Assembly (NCBI GenBank): GCA_000500915.1
Contig: AYNO01000003.1
Location: forward strand, 1 to 53,599
Origin: Rhodobacter sp. CACIA14H1
Lineage (GTDB): Bacteria > Pseudomonadota > Alphaproteobacteria > Rhodobacterales > Rhodobacteraceae
Direction of reading: 5' to 3'
Length of the DNA stretch: 53,599 nucleotides
Below, one piece after another: positions 24,568-34,277 of the stretch. How positions within the stretch are numbered: the first letter of the stretch is position 1; each line of letters starts with the position of its first letter. The notes beneath the pieces are model-generated. The model was not told the DNA's origin, ran no database searches, and was given only the letters and a program-made list of their open reading frames with translations. The translations under genes and the position numbers were made by a program.

Positions 24568-26396
24568 CAGAACGCCTGCCCCAGCCCGACATAGATCTGT
24601 ACGCCATCCCCCGTCCGCCCGCCCACCGGCACGGCCACGTCCAGCCTTATCGGCCCGAACCCGGTATCATAGCGCACCCCGACCCCCGCGCCCGAATGCC
24701 AGTCCCCGATATCGGAAAAGAACCCGCCCACGTCGATCCGCCCCGCATCATAGAACCCGACGATCCCGATCCGGTCCGTCACTTTGGCCCGCGCCTCCAG
24801 CTGTGCGCCGACGAAATGGGTGCCGCCGATCTTCGTGTCGATCAGGCTCCGCGTGATCTGGAACCCCAACGACTGATAGGGCTGCCCCCGCACCGTCCCG
24901 CCCCCGCCGCTGTAGAACAGGTCATCCCGCGGCGTGGCCAGCAGCGTGGACCCGCTGACAAGGCCAAGCTGCATCCGCCCCGCCAGAACAAGCCGGTCCT
25001 CCGCCCCGAAACCCAGATAACCCCGCGCATCCACCTTGGACCGCGTCCCGCTGCCCGTGGTCCCGAAACCGAAAAAGGGCTTCACCTCGGCATCCAGATA
25101 CCAGCCACTTGTCGCATCGGTCTTGTCGTCGCGCCGGTCCCACGTCACCCCGACGGGGATCGACACGTTGCGGAACAGGAACGCGTCCACCTGATCCCGC
25201 CCTTCCGCATATTCATAGGCAAAGCCGATCCGCCCCGTCAGGCTGCTGCTGAAGTAATGCGTCGCCGTGATCCCCACCGTGGCAAGGTCGGCATAGTAAT
25301 CCTCCTCGTCCAGATGCCCGATCTCGGCCGAAATCCCCACCGTCGTGTCGGGGGTAAAGGTGGCAGGCCGTTCCAGCGAAATGCCCAGCGTGTAATCCAC
25401 CCCGCTTTCCTGCGCACCGATATTGGCGATCTCGCCATCGATCCGCAGCCGCTCCGCCCCGCCCAGCAGGTTCCGGTGCAGCCAGTAACCCGTCAGCGAC
25501 AGCCCGTCCGTGCTGGCGATCTCGGCGCCAAGGCTGTAACGGCGCGGCTTTTCCTCCACCACCGTCGCCGTCACCGGCAGCAGGTCGGGCGCCAGCACTT
25601 CCCCTTCCGTCAGCGTCACGGACCGGAACACGCCCGTCCGCCGCAACCGTTCGGCGGCGCGGTCCATCTCCTCGGGCGAATAGACCTCGCCCTGCGGCAG
25701 GCCGGCGATCTTGACGACCCGCGCCTCGCGCATCCGCGCCTCGCCCGTCACGGACAGGGGGCCGAACCGCAGGCGCGGCCCGGGGTCCAGCCCGATCCGC
25801 GCGGAAAGCGTCGCGGCGGCATGGTTGGCGGTCACGTCCTGACCGGCCACCGCCGCCTTCGCATGGCCCTGCGCCCGCCACCCGTCCACACCGGCCACCG
25901 CCGCCTCGCGCACCACGCCCGAAAGGGCGGGCTGACCGGTGGCGAACCCTTCGGGCAACTGCGTGCCCCGCGCCAATGGCCCGATCCGTGCCTCGTCGAA
26001 CCGGAAGGCCGGCCCCGGCTCTACCCGCACCTGGATCACGTCGATCCGCGACGGCGCATCCAGCGGCGCGATCCCAGCCGCCTCGCGCCCGTCGATGCGG
26101 ATGCTGATCACGCCGGAATAATGCCCCTCCGCATACAGCGCCCCCAGCAGCCGCCCGTAATCCGCCCGCGCCAGCGCAAACAGGTCCTGTGCATTTTCCC
26201 GTCCGTCCAGTTCCGACGTCACCAGCCCGGACGCCCCGCGCAGCGTCTCCGTCAACGCCTCGCCGCTGCCCCCGACCCGGAAATCCAGCCGGTCCAGCGC
26301 CGAAACCGGCGCGACGCCCAGAACCCCGACACCCAGACAAAGCCGGACCACCGCCCCGAAGGCGCCGCGCAAGGGGCGGGAAAGGGCAGGGGACAA
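24567..26396 (-). CDS. tamA: Outer-membrane Omp85-family protein TamA
   Basis: The 609-residue protein has a signal peptide (about residues 1-33), POTRA-like domains to about 290 and a C-terminal 16-strand-type barrel of alternating hydrophobic residues ending in phenylalanine (YVGLGQAF), as Omp85 proteins do. With the downstream tamB it forms the TAM module. The start is TTG at 26396, supported by GGAGGT six bases upstream; no ATG or GTG is placed as well. First gene of a two-gene operon. Confidence 0.9.
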   Translation of the reverse strand: MSPALSRPLRGAFGAVVRLCLGVGVLGVAPVSALDRLDFRVGGSGEALTETLRGASGLVTSELDGRENAQDLFALARADYGRLLGALYAEGHYSGVISIRIDGREAAGIAPLDAPSRIDVIQVRVEPGPAFRFDEARIGPLARGTQLPEGFATGQPALSGVVREAAVAGVDGWRAQGHAKAAVAGQDVTANHAAATLSARIGLDPGPRLRFGPLSVTGEARMREARVVKIAGLPQGEVYSPEEMDRAAERLRRTGVFRSVTLTEGEVLAPDLLPVTATVVEEKPRRYSLGAEIASTDGLSLTGYWLHRNLLGGAERLRIDGEIANIGAQESGVDYTLGISLERPATFTPDTTVGISAEIGHLDEEDYYADLATVGITATHYFSSSLTGRIGFAYEYAEGRDQVDAFLFRNVSIPVGVTWDRRDDKTDATSGWYLDAEVKPFFGFGTTGSGTRSKVDARGYLGFGAEDRLVLAGRMQLGLVSGSTLLATPRDDLFYSGGGGTVRGQPYQSLGFQITRSLIDTKIGGTHFVGAQLEARAKVTDRIGIVGFYDAGRIDVGGFFSDIGDWHSGAGVGVRYDTGFGPIRLDVAVPVGGRTGDGVQIYVGLGQAF

Positions 26397-26590
26397 TTCA
26401 ACCTCCGGGACCGCTCTTAAGGACTATTGCAACTCCCCCAACCCCGCGCAATCGCCCCGGTTTCCCTGCTGCCGTTTTCCGCCGCCCTTTTCCGGCGGCC
26501 CCCCCCGGTCCGCGTGCCGGACGAAGCCCGCGACGCCGCGCCCGACCCTTACCCGATTCCCAACGGACCGCCCGCTGCGTGCTGACAGTT

Positions 26591-26626
26591 TGCGGTACAG
26601 AATGCGGCACAGAACACGGCACAGCC
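26591..26626. repeat. Three tandem 12-bp repeats after the ROK regulator gene
   Basis: TGCGGTACAGAA, TGCGGCACAGAA and CACGGCACAGCC follow head to tail, just beyond the ROK stop codon on its strand and about 195 bases upstream of tamA. The first two differ at one base, the third is degenerate. The rest of the 236-base gap (26397-26632) shows no gene; it should hold the tamA promoter. Confidence 0.5.
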
Positions 26627-26632
26627 GTTTTC

Positions 26633-27910
26633 CTACTGCGCCGCCATCTCCCGCACCGGCACCAGCAGGCCCTCGCTCACGAAGGAAAGCGCCAGCGCCG
26701 CCGCCCCATGGGCCCAGAGCAGGTCGCCCCAGGCATGGATCTCGATCGGCGGGCGCGGCCGTCCGGTCTGGATCGCCAGCGCGTCCATCTCGGCCAAAGT
26801 CTCTTGCGCATACAGATAGTCATACCGCATCCGCTCGCCCGACAAGATGATCAGGGCGGGGTCGAACAGGTTGATAACATTGGACAATCCGACCGCCAGA
26901 TAACGCCCCGCCCGCCGGAAGATCGACCGCGCCGCCGCGTTTCCGGCCTTGGCATGGTCATAGAGCGACTCCAGCAGCACGCTGATCGACTGCCCCTCCC
27001 GGTGGGTCCAGTTCAACGCGGTCGTCGCCTCCCGCGCAAGGGCGTAGTCGGCGATATAGGCCTCCAGACACCCCCGCTGCCCGCAGCGGCACAGGGCGCC
27101 GTCCAGTTGCACCTTGGTATGGCCCAACTCCATCCCAAGTCCTTGAGTTCCCCTGTAAATCCGGTGGTTTATGACGTAGCCCATCCCCACGCCATGCTCG
27201 ATCGTGACCACCGCGAAATCCGCCAGACCCCTTCCGGCTCCGAACCACAATTCCGCCAGCGTCACCAGATTCGCGTCATTGTCGATCACCACCGGCAACC
27301 CCACCCGCGCCTGCGCCGCCGCCGCCAGCGGCACCGCCCGGTCGGCCAGAACCGACGACCACATCACCATCCCCGCCGTGGTGTCCACAAAGCCCGGCAC
27401 CCCGATCCCCACCGCCGAAAGATCGCTCCGCGCCAGCCCCGCCTTGGCGCAGACGCGGTTCAGAAGCGTCTCGATCGCCGCCAGCATTTCGGCCACCGTC
27501 ATCGGACCCGGCTTTCGCGGGATGACATCGTCGGCAATAAGATTCCCAGCAAAATCAACGATAACCGCCGTATGCTCGCGGTCCGACAGCTTCATGCCGG
27601 CAACGCGGTGGGCCGTGGCACGCACCCCCAGCAACACTGCCGGACGGCCCCGCCCCTGATCCCCGTCACGGGGCGCGGCGACCTCTTCGATCAGCCCCGC
27701 ATCGATCAGTTCCGACGTGATTGTCGTGACCGAAGCCGGACTCACGCCAAGGTCCTTCGCCACCTGCACGCGGGGAATCAGCCCCGATGCGCGCACCCTT
27801 TCGAACACCTGCTGGCGCAGCGGGCGCAGCGTGTCGGACAGGGGCGGGATCAGCGGCCCGCAGCCCCTCCTTCCGTCCGGCGCCTCCTCGGCAGGCGTAA
27901 GCGAGGGCAT
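26633..27910 (-). CDS. xylR: ROK-family transcriptional repressor, probable xylose regulator
   Basis: The 425-residue protein has an N-terminal winged helix-turn-helix (RVQVAKDLGVSPASVTTITS, about residues 46-65) and a ROK sugar-binding domain. That domain shows the family glycine motif GIGVPGFVDT and the zinc motif CRCGQRGCLEAY. ROK repressors of this layout sense sugars such as xylose or N-acetylglucosamine. Divergence from xylF by 225 bases makes it the likely repressor of the xyl operon; the symbol rests on this context. The ATG at 27910 is preferred, since an in-frame start at 28021 would reach into the promoter region and add a leader with no HTH. Confidence 0.85.
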   Translation of the reverse strand: MPSLTPAEEAPDGRRGCGPLIPPLSDTLRPLRQQVFERVRASGLIPRVQVAKDLGVSPASVTTITSELIDAGLIEEVAAPRDGDQGRGRPAVLLGVRATAHRVAGMKLSDREHTAVIVDFAGNLIADDVIPRKPGPMTVAEMLAAIETLLNRVCAKAGLARSDLSAVGIGVPGFVDTTAGMVMWSSVLADRAVPLAAAAQARVGLPVVIDNDANLVTLAELWFGAGRGLADFAVVTIEHGVGMGYVINHRIYRGTQGLGMELGHTKVQLDGALCRCGQRGCLEAYIADYALAREATTALNWTHREGQSISVLLESLYDHAKAGNAAARSIFRRAGRYLAVGLSNVINLFDPALIILSGERMRYDYLYAQETLAEMDALAIQTGRPRPPIEIHAWGDLLWAHGAAALALSFVSEGLLVPVREMAAQ

Positions 27911-28135
27911 TTCTTCGGTCTCCGAACTAAAGATGGGCAGAAGTGCTGCCCCAACCTTCGCCAGAAGCCCGGTTTTCGCTGCGATGCCGCATGGGATTGC
28001 CGGTTTGGCGGGCATCCCCAAGTTTGACGATCATTTTTATTTTGACAACTGAAATTATTACGGCCAATTTCCCGCACGTACCGACGAATCCGTCGGACCG
28101 GCCATACGCTGGCCGCATCCATAGGGAGGATACTT
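27911..28135. promoter_or_regulatory. Divergent xylR-xylF control region
   Basis: This gap is notably AT-rich at 28031-28060 in a GC-rich genome. A TTGACA (28042-28047) can serve as -35 for xylF, with only a weak -10 (CAATTT at 28065). The hexamer TTTGAC occurs twice, at 28023 and 28041. Two inverted repeats follow: CCGACG/CGTCGG at 28081-28096 and GGCCA/TGGCC at 28100-28114. The xylF ribosome site GGGAGGA is at 28124-28130. The repressor's operator probably lies here; which repeat it uses cannot be told. Confidence 0.6.
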
Positions 28136-29161
28136 ATGCGTAACGCAATCCTCGTCGCCGTTCTGGCGACGGTCGGCTTCTCTTCGGCCGCGCTGGCAGA
28201 GGGCAAGAAGATCGGCGTGTCCTGGGCGCAGTTCCAGGAAGAGCGCTGGAAGATCGACGAAGCCGCGATGAAGGCCGCCATCGAAGCCGCTGGCAACGAA
28301 TACATCTCGGCCGACGCCCAGTCGTCCGCCGAAAAGCAGCTGTCCGACATCGACGCGCTGATCGCACAGGGCGTTGACGCCCTCGTCATCAACGCCTGGG
28401 ACAAGGACGCCATCGGGCCGGCCATCGAAAAGGCCGCTGCCGAAGGTATCCCGGTCGTCGGCTATGACCGCCTGATCGAAGACAACCGCACCTTCTACCT
28501 GACGTTCGACAACGTCGGCGTCGGCCGGATCATCGCGCAGGAAGTGTTCAAGGTCGCCCCGAAGGGCAACTACGCCATCATCAAGGGCGACCCGGGTGAC
28601 CCGAACGTCGGCTTCCTGCGTCAGGGCATGGAAGAAGTGATCGGCGCTGCCGTTGCCGCTGGCGACATCACGATCGTCGGCGAAGCGAACTCGGACGGCT
28701 GGAAGCCCGAGAACGCCCAGAAGAACATGGAACAGATCCTGACCGCCAACAACAACGCCGTTGACGCCGTTCTGTCGCAGAACGACGGCATGGCCGGTGG
28801 TGCGGCTGCGGCTCTGGCCGCGCAGGGCCTGAACGTTCCGCTTGGTGGCCAGGACGGCGACCTCGCCGCGATCAACCGCGTGGCACGTGGCACCCAGACC
28901 GTTTCGGTGTGGAAGAACGCGCGCGACCTCGGCAAGGCCGCCGGTGAAATCGCCTCGGCTCTGGCTGACGGGGCCGCGCTCGACTCGATCGAGGGTGCGA
29001 CCAAGTTCTCGGGCGGCGAGAAGGGCGTTGAAATGAACGCGATCCTTCTGAACCCGACCCCGATCACCAAGGAAACGCTGAACCTGGCGATCGATGCGGG
29101 CCACATCTCGAAAGAGCAGGCCTGCGAAGGCGCCCTGCCCGACGTCGCTGCCTGCCAGTGA
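28136..29161 (+). CDS. xylF: D-xylose ABC transporter substrate-binding protein
   Basis: Periplasmic protein of 341 residues that captures xylose for the importer. It has a clear signal peptide (residues 1-21, ending ALA before EGKKIGVS) and a type I periplasmic sugar-binding fold, with motifs such as INAWDKDAI, VVGYDRLI and LSQNDGMAGGAAAAL. It starts 5 bases after a strong ribosome site. GCT and GTT codons are more frequent than in nearby genes, in line with the high expression usual for binding proteins. A stem-loop follows before xylH. Confidence 0.93.
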   Translation: MRNAILVAVLATVGFSSAALAEGKKIGVSWAQFQEERWKIDEAAMKAAIEAAGNEYISADAQSSAEKQLSDIDALIAQGVDALVINAWDKDAIGPAIEKAAAEGIPVVGYDRLIEDNRTFYLTFDNVGVGRIIAQEVFKVAPKGNYAIIKGDPGDPNVGFLRQGMEEVIGAAVAAGDITIVGEANSDGWKPENAQKNMEQILTANNNAVDAVLSQNDGMAGGAAAALAAQGLNVPLGGQDGDLAAINRVARGTQTVSVWKNARDLGKAAGEIASALADGAALDSIEGATKFSGGEKGVEMNAILLNPTPITKETLNLAIDAGHISKEQACEGALPDVAACQ

Positions 29162-29175
29162 TCTAGTCCGACCAT

Positions 29176-29203
29176 CCGGCGCCGCCCCAAGGGGTGGCGC
29201 CGG
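29176..29203 (+). terminator. Intercistronic stem-loop after xylF
   Basis: A 13-bp GC-rich stem with one G-T pair (CCGGCGCC/GGCGCCGG continued by CCCC/GGGG, two-base loop) begins 14 bases after the xylF stop and is followed by TTCCCTTTCC, not a clean T-run. It probably stabilises the xylF message or partly attenuates the downstream genes, as seen in many binding-protein operons. Confidence 0.6.
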
Positions 29204-29308
29204 TTCCCTTTCCGGGCGCGTGGCGCATGGCCACCGGCATCCTTTCCGACCGCCCGCATGTCGGCGCGGCGCCGATGCGGCCCGACCCCTCTCACGCTGG
29301 ACGAGGAC

Positions 29309-30697
29309 ATGACCGATACATCCCACACTCCGACATCCCATCATCAGGAAGGCGGATTCAGCCGCTTCCTGCGCGCGACGGAAATCGACCCGCGCCTGCT
29401 GGGCATGATCGGTGCGCTTCTGCTGATCTGGTTCGCCTTCGAGGCGTATTCGGTCATCATCCTCGACCGCCCCTCGCTGCTTCTCGGCGCGGCACAGGTG
29501 GATGCCAACGGCTTCCTGACGCCCCGCAACCTGTGGAACCTGTCGGTCCAGACCGCCTATATCGGCATCATGGCCACGGGGATGGTGCTGGTCATCATCA
29601 CGCGCAACATCGACCTGTCGGTCGGGTCCATCATGGGCATGGTCGGCATGTATATGGGCCTGCTGCAGGTCGAATGGCTGACCCCCGCGCTGGGACTGGG
29701 GCATCCGGCGATCTGGATCATCACCGTCATCTTCGGCATCCTGATGGGCGCCGTGATCGGCGCGTTGCAGGGCGGCATGATCGCCTATCTGGGCATCCCG
29801 TCATTCATCGTCACGCTGGGCGGCCTGCTGGTCTGGCGCGGCGCGGCCTTTCTCGTGGCGGGTGGCAAGACCATCGCGCCGCTGGATGAAACCTTCGCCC
29901 TGATCGGCGGCGGCTCCTTCGGTGCACTCGGTCCGACCGGAAGCTGGATTTTCGGCGGCATCGCCAGCCTCTTCGTCGTCTGGGCCATCCTTAATGGCCG
30001 CAAGTCGCGGAAACTGCACGGCTTCGCGCTGCGGCCCGTCTGGGCGGAATGGTTCGTGGGCGGCGTCATCATCGGGGCCATCCTCGGCACCACGGCGCTG
30101 TTCAATTCCTACATCTGGCCGCGCGGCAACATCCAGAAATACTACCAGACCATCGGTCAGGACCTGCCCGCCTGTGCGCAGGACAACGACACGATCTACA
30201 CCGACGTCTGCGCCAGCTTCGGCCACGGCTTCGCCTATCCGGTCCTGATCATGATCGTCGTGGCGATCCTGATGACCGTGTTGATGACACGCACGCGGTT
30301 CGGCCGCTATGTCTTTGCCATCGGGGGCAACCCCGAAGCGGCCACCCTGTCGGGCATCAACACCCGCGCCATGACCGTCAAGATCTTTACCCTGATGGGC
30401 GCGCTGGCCGGTATCGCTGCCGTCATCGGTTCTGCCCGCCAGAACTCTGCCACCAACGCGATGGGCAACCTTGACGAGCTTTACGTGATCGCGGCGGCGG
30501 TCGTCGGCGGCACCTCGCTGGCGGGGGGCGTCGGCACGATCTACGGCGCCATCATCGGCGCGCTGATCCTGACCTCTCTCCAGACCGGGATGGTGCTGAT
30601 CGGCTTCGGCGACGGGTCCTACCAGCGGATCGTCATCGGCATCGCCCTCGTCGTGGCCGTCTGGCTCGACATCGTTTACCGCAAGCGCATCAAATAA
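29309..30697 (+). CDS. xylH: D-xylose ABC transporter permease
   Basis: Inner-membrane channel subunit of 462 residues with about 10-12 hydrophobic helices. Motifs typical of the ribose/xylose permease family are present: RNIDLSVGSIMGM, GMIAYLGIPSFIVTLGG and AAVVGGTSLAGGVGTIYGA. The long hydrophilic insert around residues 285-310 is common in XylH. I chose ATG 29309 (MTDTSHTP), with GAGG just upstream; an in-frame ATG at 29258 would add an Arg-rich leader with no ribosome site. Confidence 0.92.
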   Translation: MTDTSHTPTSHHQEGGFSRFLRATEIDPRLLGMIGALLLIWFAFEAYSVIILDRPSLLLGAAQVDANGFLTPRNLWNLSVQTAYIGIMATGMVLVIITRNIDLSVGSIMGMVGMYMGLLQVEWLTPALGLGHPAIWIITVIFGILMGAVIGALQGGMIAYLGIPSFIVTLGGLLVWRGAAFLVAGGKTIAPLDETFALIGGGSFGALGPTGSWIFGGIASLFVVWAILNGRKSRKLHGFALRPVWAEWFVGGVIIGAILGTTALFNSYIWPRGNIQKYYQTIGQDLPACAQDNDTIYTDVCASFGHGFAYPVLIMIVVAILMTVLMTRTRFGRYVFAIGGNPEAATLSGINTRAMTVKIFTLMGALAGIAAVIGSARQNSATNAMGNLDELYVIAAAVVGGTSLAGGVGTIYGAIIGALILTSLQTGMVLIGFGDGSYQRIVIGIALVVAVWLDIVYRKRIK

Positions 30698-30712
30698 GGG
30701 GGGAATTTCACC

Positions 30713-31471
30713 ATGACCAATCGCGGAACTCCCCTTGTCGAGATGCGCGACATCTCGATCTCCTTCGGCGGGATCAAGGCGGTGGACCATGTCACCGTCG
30801 ATCTTTACCCCGGCGAAGTCGTCGGCCTTCTGGGCCACAACGGCGCGGGCAAGTCCACGCTGATCAAGTGCCTGTCCGGTGCCTACCAGCCTGACGCGGG
30901 GGACATCTACATCAACGGCCAGCGGGTGGAGATCAACAACCCCCGCGACGCCCGCGCCCAGAACATCGAGACGATCTACCAGACGCTGGCGCTGGCCGAC
31001 AACCTGGATGCGGCGTCCAACCTGTTCCTCGGGCGCGAGATCGTGAACACGCTGGGCTTCGTGGACGAAACGAAGATGGAGGCAGAGACGCGCAAGATCA
31101 TGGCGCGTCTGAACCCCAACTTCCGCAAGTTCAACGTGCCGGTTTCGGCCCTTTCGGGCGGTCAGCGCCAGTCTGTCGCCATCGCGCGGGCGGTGTATTT
31201 CAATGCCAAGATCCTGATCATGGACGAACCCACCGCCGCCCTTGGCCCGCACGAGACGCAGATGGTGTCCGAGCTGATCCAGGAGCTGAAGGCGCAGGGT
31301 CTGGGCATCTTCCTGATCGAACATGACATCCACAACGTCATGAAACTGTGCGACCGCGCTTCGGTGATGAAGAACGGTCAACTGGTCGGTACCGTCAACG
31401 TCAACGAAGTCACCGATGAAGACATCCTCGGGATGATCATCCTCGGGAAGAAACCTGCAAAGGCTGCATGA
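30713..31471 (+). CDS. xylG: D-xylose ABC transporter ATP-binding protein, single-domain form
   Basis: The 252-residue ATPase energises xylose import. It has Walker [10 protein letters not shown], signature LSGGQRQ, Walker [13 protein letters not shown] and the switch histidine in [10 protein letters not shown]. coli XylG has two ATPase domains in about 513 residues; this protein has only one and must work as a homodimer, a form known among alphaproteobacterial sugar importers. A GGGGGG-type ribosome site precedes the ATG. The stop codon directly abuts the xylB start. Confidence 0.92.
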   Translation: MTNRGTPLVEMRDISISFGGIKAVDHVTVDLYPGEVVGLLGHNGAGKSTLIKCLSGAYQPDAGDIYINGQRVEINNPRDARAQNIETIYQTLALADNLDAASNLFLGREIVNTLGFVDETKMEAETRKIMARLNPNFRKFNVPVSALSGGQRQSVAIARAVYFNAKILIMDEPTAALGPHETQMVSELIQELKAQGLGIFLIEHDIHNVMKLCDRASVMKNGQLVGTVNVNEVTDEDILGMIILGKKPAKAA

Positions 31472-32908
31472 ATGTATATCGGCCTCGATCTCGGCACGTC
31501 CGGCCTCAAGGGCGTGCTGATCGATGACGCGCAGGGGGTGCTGGCCGAGGCCAGCGCACCCCTGACCGTCAAGCGACCCCATGAAGGATGGTCCGAACAA
31601 TCCCCGGCCGACTGGATCGCCGCGGCGGAACTGGTGATGGACGCCCTGTCGGCGCATGGCCTGTCCAAGGTCCGCGCCATCGGCCTGTCGGGGCAGATGC
31701 ATGGCGCAACCCTTCTGGACGCGGCGGATGAGGTGCTGCGTCCCTGCATCCTCTGGAACGATACCCGCAGCCACGAAGAGGCGGCAGAACTGGACGGCGA
31801 TCCGATGTTCCGGCGCGTGACGGGGAACATCGTGTTTCCGGGCTTCACCGCGCCGAAACTGGTCTGGGTGAAACGCCACGAACCCCGCATCTGGGAAAAG
31901 GTCGCGCGGGTGCTGTTGCCGAAGGATTACCTGCGGCTCTGGCTGACCGGCGAACATGTCGCCGAGATGTCGGATGCGGCGGGCACAAGCTGGCTGGATA
32001 CCGGCAGGCGCGACTGGTCCGATGACTGCCTCTCCGCCACGGGCCTGACGCGGGCGCAGATGCCCCGTCTTGTCGAAGGGTCCGAGGTTTCGGGAAAGCT
32101 CCGCGATGCCCTGTCGTCGCGCTGGGGCCTGCCAAAGGGAGTCGTCATCGCCGGCGGCGGCGGGGACAATGCTGCCTCCGGTGTGGGTGTGGGTGTCGTG
32201 AAGGCGGGCGATGCCTTCGTGTCGCTCGGCACGTCGGGCGTGCTGTTTGCCGCAAATGACGGCTATCAGCCCGCGCCGGAAACGGCGGTGCATACGTTCT
32301 GCCACGCGCTGCCCGACACATGGCACCAGATGGGCGTGATCCTTGCCGCGACGGATGCGCTGAACTGGTATGCGGGGCTGGTGGGCGACAGCGCCGCCAA
32401 CCTGACCGGCACCCTTGGTGACCTGAAGGCCCCGGGCAAGACCCTGTTCCTTCCCTATCTCGGCGGTGAACGCACACCGCTGAACGATGCTGCCATCCGG
32501 GGCGCCTTCCTCGGCCTCGAACACGCGACCGACCGCGCCGCCGCGACCCGCGCCGTGCTGGAAGGCGTCACCTTCGCCATCCGCGACAGCCGCGACGCAC
32601 TTGCCGCCACGGGAACGCGGATCGAACGTCTGCTGGCCGTCGGCGGCGGCTCCCGTTCCGACTACTGGCTCAAGGCGATTGCCACGGCGCTGGACATCCC
32701 CGTCCACCTGCCCGTCGCGGGCGATTTCGGCGGGGCCTTCGGCGCCGCCCGCCTTGCCCTCATGGCCGCGACGGGGGCGGGGGCGGAAATCGCCACGCTG
32801 CCCCCGATCGCCCGCAGCATCGACCCAGACCGCAACCTGACCGCCGCCTTCGACGCGGGCCACGCCCGCTATCGCGCCGCACAATCCGCCATCCGAGGAC
32901 TGAAATGA
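31472..32908 (+). CDS. xylB: Xylulokinase
   Basis: Phosphorylates D-xylulose to xylulose 5-phosphate with ATP. The 478-residue FGGY-family kinase has the N-terminal phosphate-1 motif [13 protein letters not shown], the sugar-binding [12 protein letters not shown] and ILWNDTR, and the C-terminal adenosine-side motif [13 protein letters not shown]. It starts immediately after the xylG stop and ends in an ATGA overlap with xylA, so it is in the middle of one operon. Confidence 0.94.
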   Translation: MYIGLDLGTSGLKGVLIDDAQGVLAEASAPLTVKRPHEGWSEQSPADWIAAAELVMDALSAHGLSKVRAIGLSGQMHGATLLDAADEVLRPCILWNDTRSHEEAAELDGDPMFRRVTGNIVFPGFTAPKLVWVKRHEPRIWEKVARVLLPKDYLRLWLTGEHVAEMSDAAGTSWLDTGRRDWSDDCLSATGLTRAQMPRLVEGSEVSGKLRDALSSRWGLPKGVVIAGGGGDNAASGVGVGVVKAGDAFVSLGTSGVLFAANDGYQPAPETAVHTFCHALPDTWHQMGVILAATDALNWYAGLVGDSAANLTGTLGDLKAPGKTLFLPYLGGERTPLNDAAIRGAFLGLEHATDRAAATRAVLEGVTFAIRDSRDALAATGTRIERLLAVGGGSRSDYWLKAIATALDIPVHLPVAGDFGGAFGAARLALMAATGAGAEIATLPPIARSIDPDRNLTAAFDAGHARYRAAQSAIRGLK

Positions 32909-34206
32909 CCGACTTCTTCAAGGGCATCCCCCAGATCAGATACGAGGGACCCTCCTCGACCAACGAATTCGCCTTCCGGCATTACAACCCGGACGAGGTG
33001 ATCCTGGGCAAGCGCATGGAGGATCACATGCGCTTTGCCGTCGCCTACTGGCACAGCTTCGCCTGGCCGGGCGGCGACCCCTTCGGCGGCCAGACCTTCG
33101 ACCGCCCGTGGTTCGGTGACACCATGGCCTTGGCGAAGCTCAAGGCCGATGTGGCGTTCGAGATGTTCGACATCCTCGGCGCACCTTTCTATTGCTTCCA
33201 CGACGCCGACGTCCGGCCCGAAGGCGCGACCTTCGCGGAGTCCAAGCGCAACCTGGACGAAGTGGTGGATTACCTCGGCCAGAAGCAGACCAGCCACAAG
33301 ACGCAGCTCCTCTGGGGCACGGCCAACATGTTCAGCCACCGCCGCTGGATGTCCGGCGCGGCTACGAACCCCGATCCGGATGTCTATGCCTATGCCGCCG
33401 CGACGGTGAAGGCGAACATGGACGCCACGCACAAGCTGGGCGGGGCGAACTATGTCCTGTGGGGCGGGCGTGAAGGGTATGAGACGCTGCTGAATACCGA
33501 CCTGAAGGCGGAGCGTGAACATGCGGGCCGCTTCCTGCAACAGGTAGTGGAATACAAGCACAAGATCGGCTTCAAGGGCACGATCCTGATCGAACCCAAA
33601 CCGCAGGAACCGTCGAAGCACCAGTATGACTACGACGTGGCCACGGTTTACGGCTTCCTCGTCCAGTTCGGGCTGGAAAAGGAAGTGAAGGTCAACATCG
33701 AACAGGGCCACGCCATACTTGCGGGCCATTCCTTCGAACATGAAATCGCGCTTGCCGCGTCGCTGGGCATCTTCGGCTCCATCGACATGAACCGGAACGA
33801 CTACCAGTCCGGCTGGGACACCGACCAGTTCCCGAACAACCACGCGGAAAAGGCGCTGGCCTTCTACGAAATCCTGCGGGCGGGCGGCTATACGACCGGC
33901 GGCACCAACTTCGACGCCAAGGTCCGCCGCCAGTCGCTGGACCCCGAAGACCTCATCCTCGCCCATGTCGGCGGGATGGACACCTGCGCCCGCGCCTTGA
34001 AGGCCGCCGCCGCCCTGCTTCAGGACGGCGCGTTGGAGAAGGCCCGCGCCGACCGCTATGCCGGTTGGGAAAAGCCCGAGTCGAAGGCACTGCTTACCGG
34101 CTCTCTCGAGGATGCGGCAGCCGTCGTCACGGCCAAGGGCCTGAACCCCAAACCGAAGTCCGGGCGGCAGGAACGGCTGGAAAACCTCTGGAACCGCTTC
34201 ATCTGA
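32905..34206 (+). CDS. xylA: Xylose isomerase
   Basis: Converts D-xylose to D-xylulose using two divalent metal ions. The 433-residue protein carries the catalytic histidine in [12 protein letters not shown], the signature [13 protein letters not shown], the metal-site motif [17 protein letters not shown], and GHSFEHE further on. Length matches the class II (about 440-residue) enzymes. Start overlaps the xylB stop by four bases. Confidence 0.96.
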   Translation: MTDFFKGIPQIRYEGPSSTNEFAFRHYNPDEVILGKRMEDHMRFAVAYWHSFAWPGGDPFGGQTFDRPWFGDTMALAKLKADVAFEMFDILGAPFYCFHDADVRPEGATFAESKRNLDEVVDYLGQKQTSHKTQLLWGTANMFSHRRWMSGAATNPDPDVYAYAAATVKANMDATHKLGGANYVLWGGREGYETLLNTDLKAEREHAGRFLQQVVEYKHKIGFKGTILIEPKPQEPSKHQYDYDVATVYGFLVQFGLEKEVKVNIEQGHAILAGHSFEHEIALAASLGIFGSIDMNRNDYQSGWDTDQFPNNHAEKALAFYEILRAGGYTTGGTNFDAKVRRQSLDPEDLILAHVGGMDTCARALKAAAALLQDGALEKARADRYAGWEKPESKALLTGSLEDAAAVVTAKGLNPKPKSGRQERLENLWNRFI

Positions 34207-34228
34207 TCTGATCATTCTAACGGCAACC

Positions 34229-34257
34229 GGCGGCGGTGCGTTTCACGCATCGCCGCC
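34229..34257 (+). promoter_or_regulatory. Stem-loop between xylA and the aldo/keto reductase gene
   Basis: A 12-bp stem with one G-T pair (GGCGGCGGTGCG against CGCATCGCCGCC, 5-base loop) fills most of the 71-base gap. No T-run follows, and the next gene's ribosome site starts 11 bases downstream. RNA stabilisation or partial attenuation is more likely than full termination. Confidence 0.5.
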
Positions 34258-34277
34258 TTGCCATGACGGAGGACACC

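Noticed and set aside
21352-24594. Open frame of 1080 codons on the plus strand
   Set aside because: Antisense to tamB; Arg/Pro/His-rich translation with no domain, produced by high GC in the third codon position of the real gene.
29258-29308. Upstream ATG for xylH
   Set aside because: It adds an Arg/Pro-rich leader with no ribosome site; the ATG at 29309 has GAGG just before it and gives the usual permease N-terminus.
29801-32884. Open frame of 1027 codons on the minus strand
   Set aside because: Antisense to xylH, xylG and xylB, which have full family motifs. The product is Gly/Asp/His-rich without any recognisable pattern.
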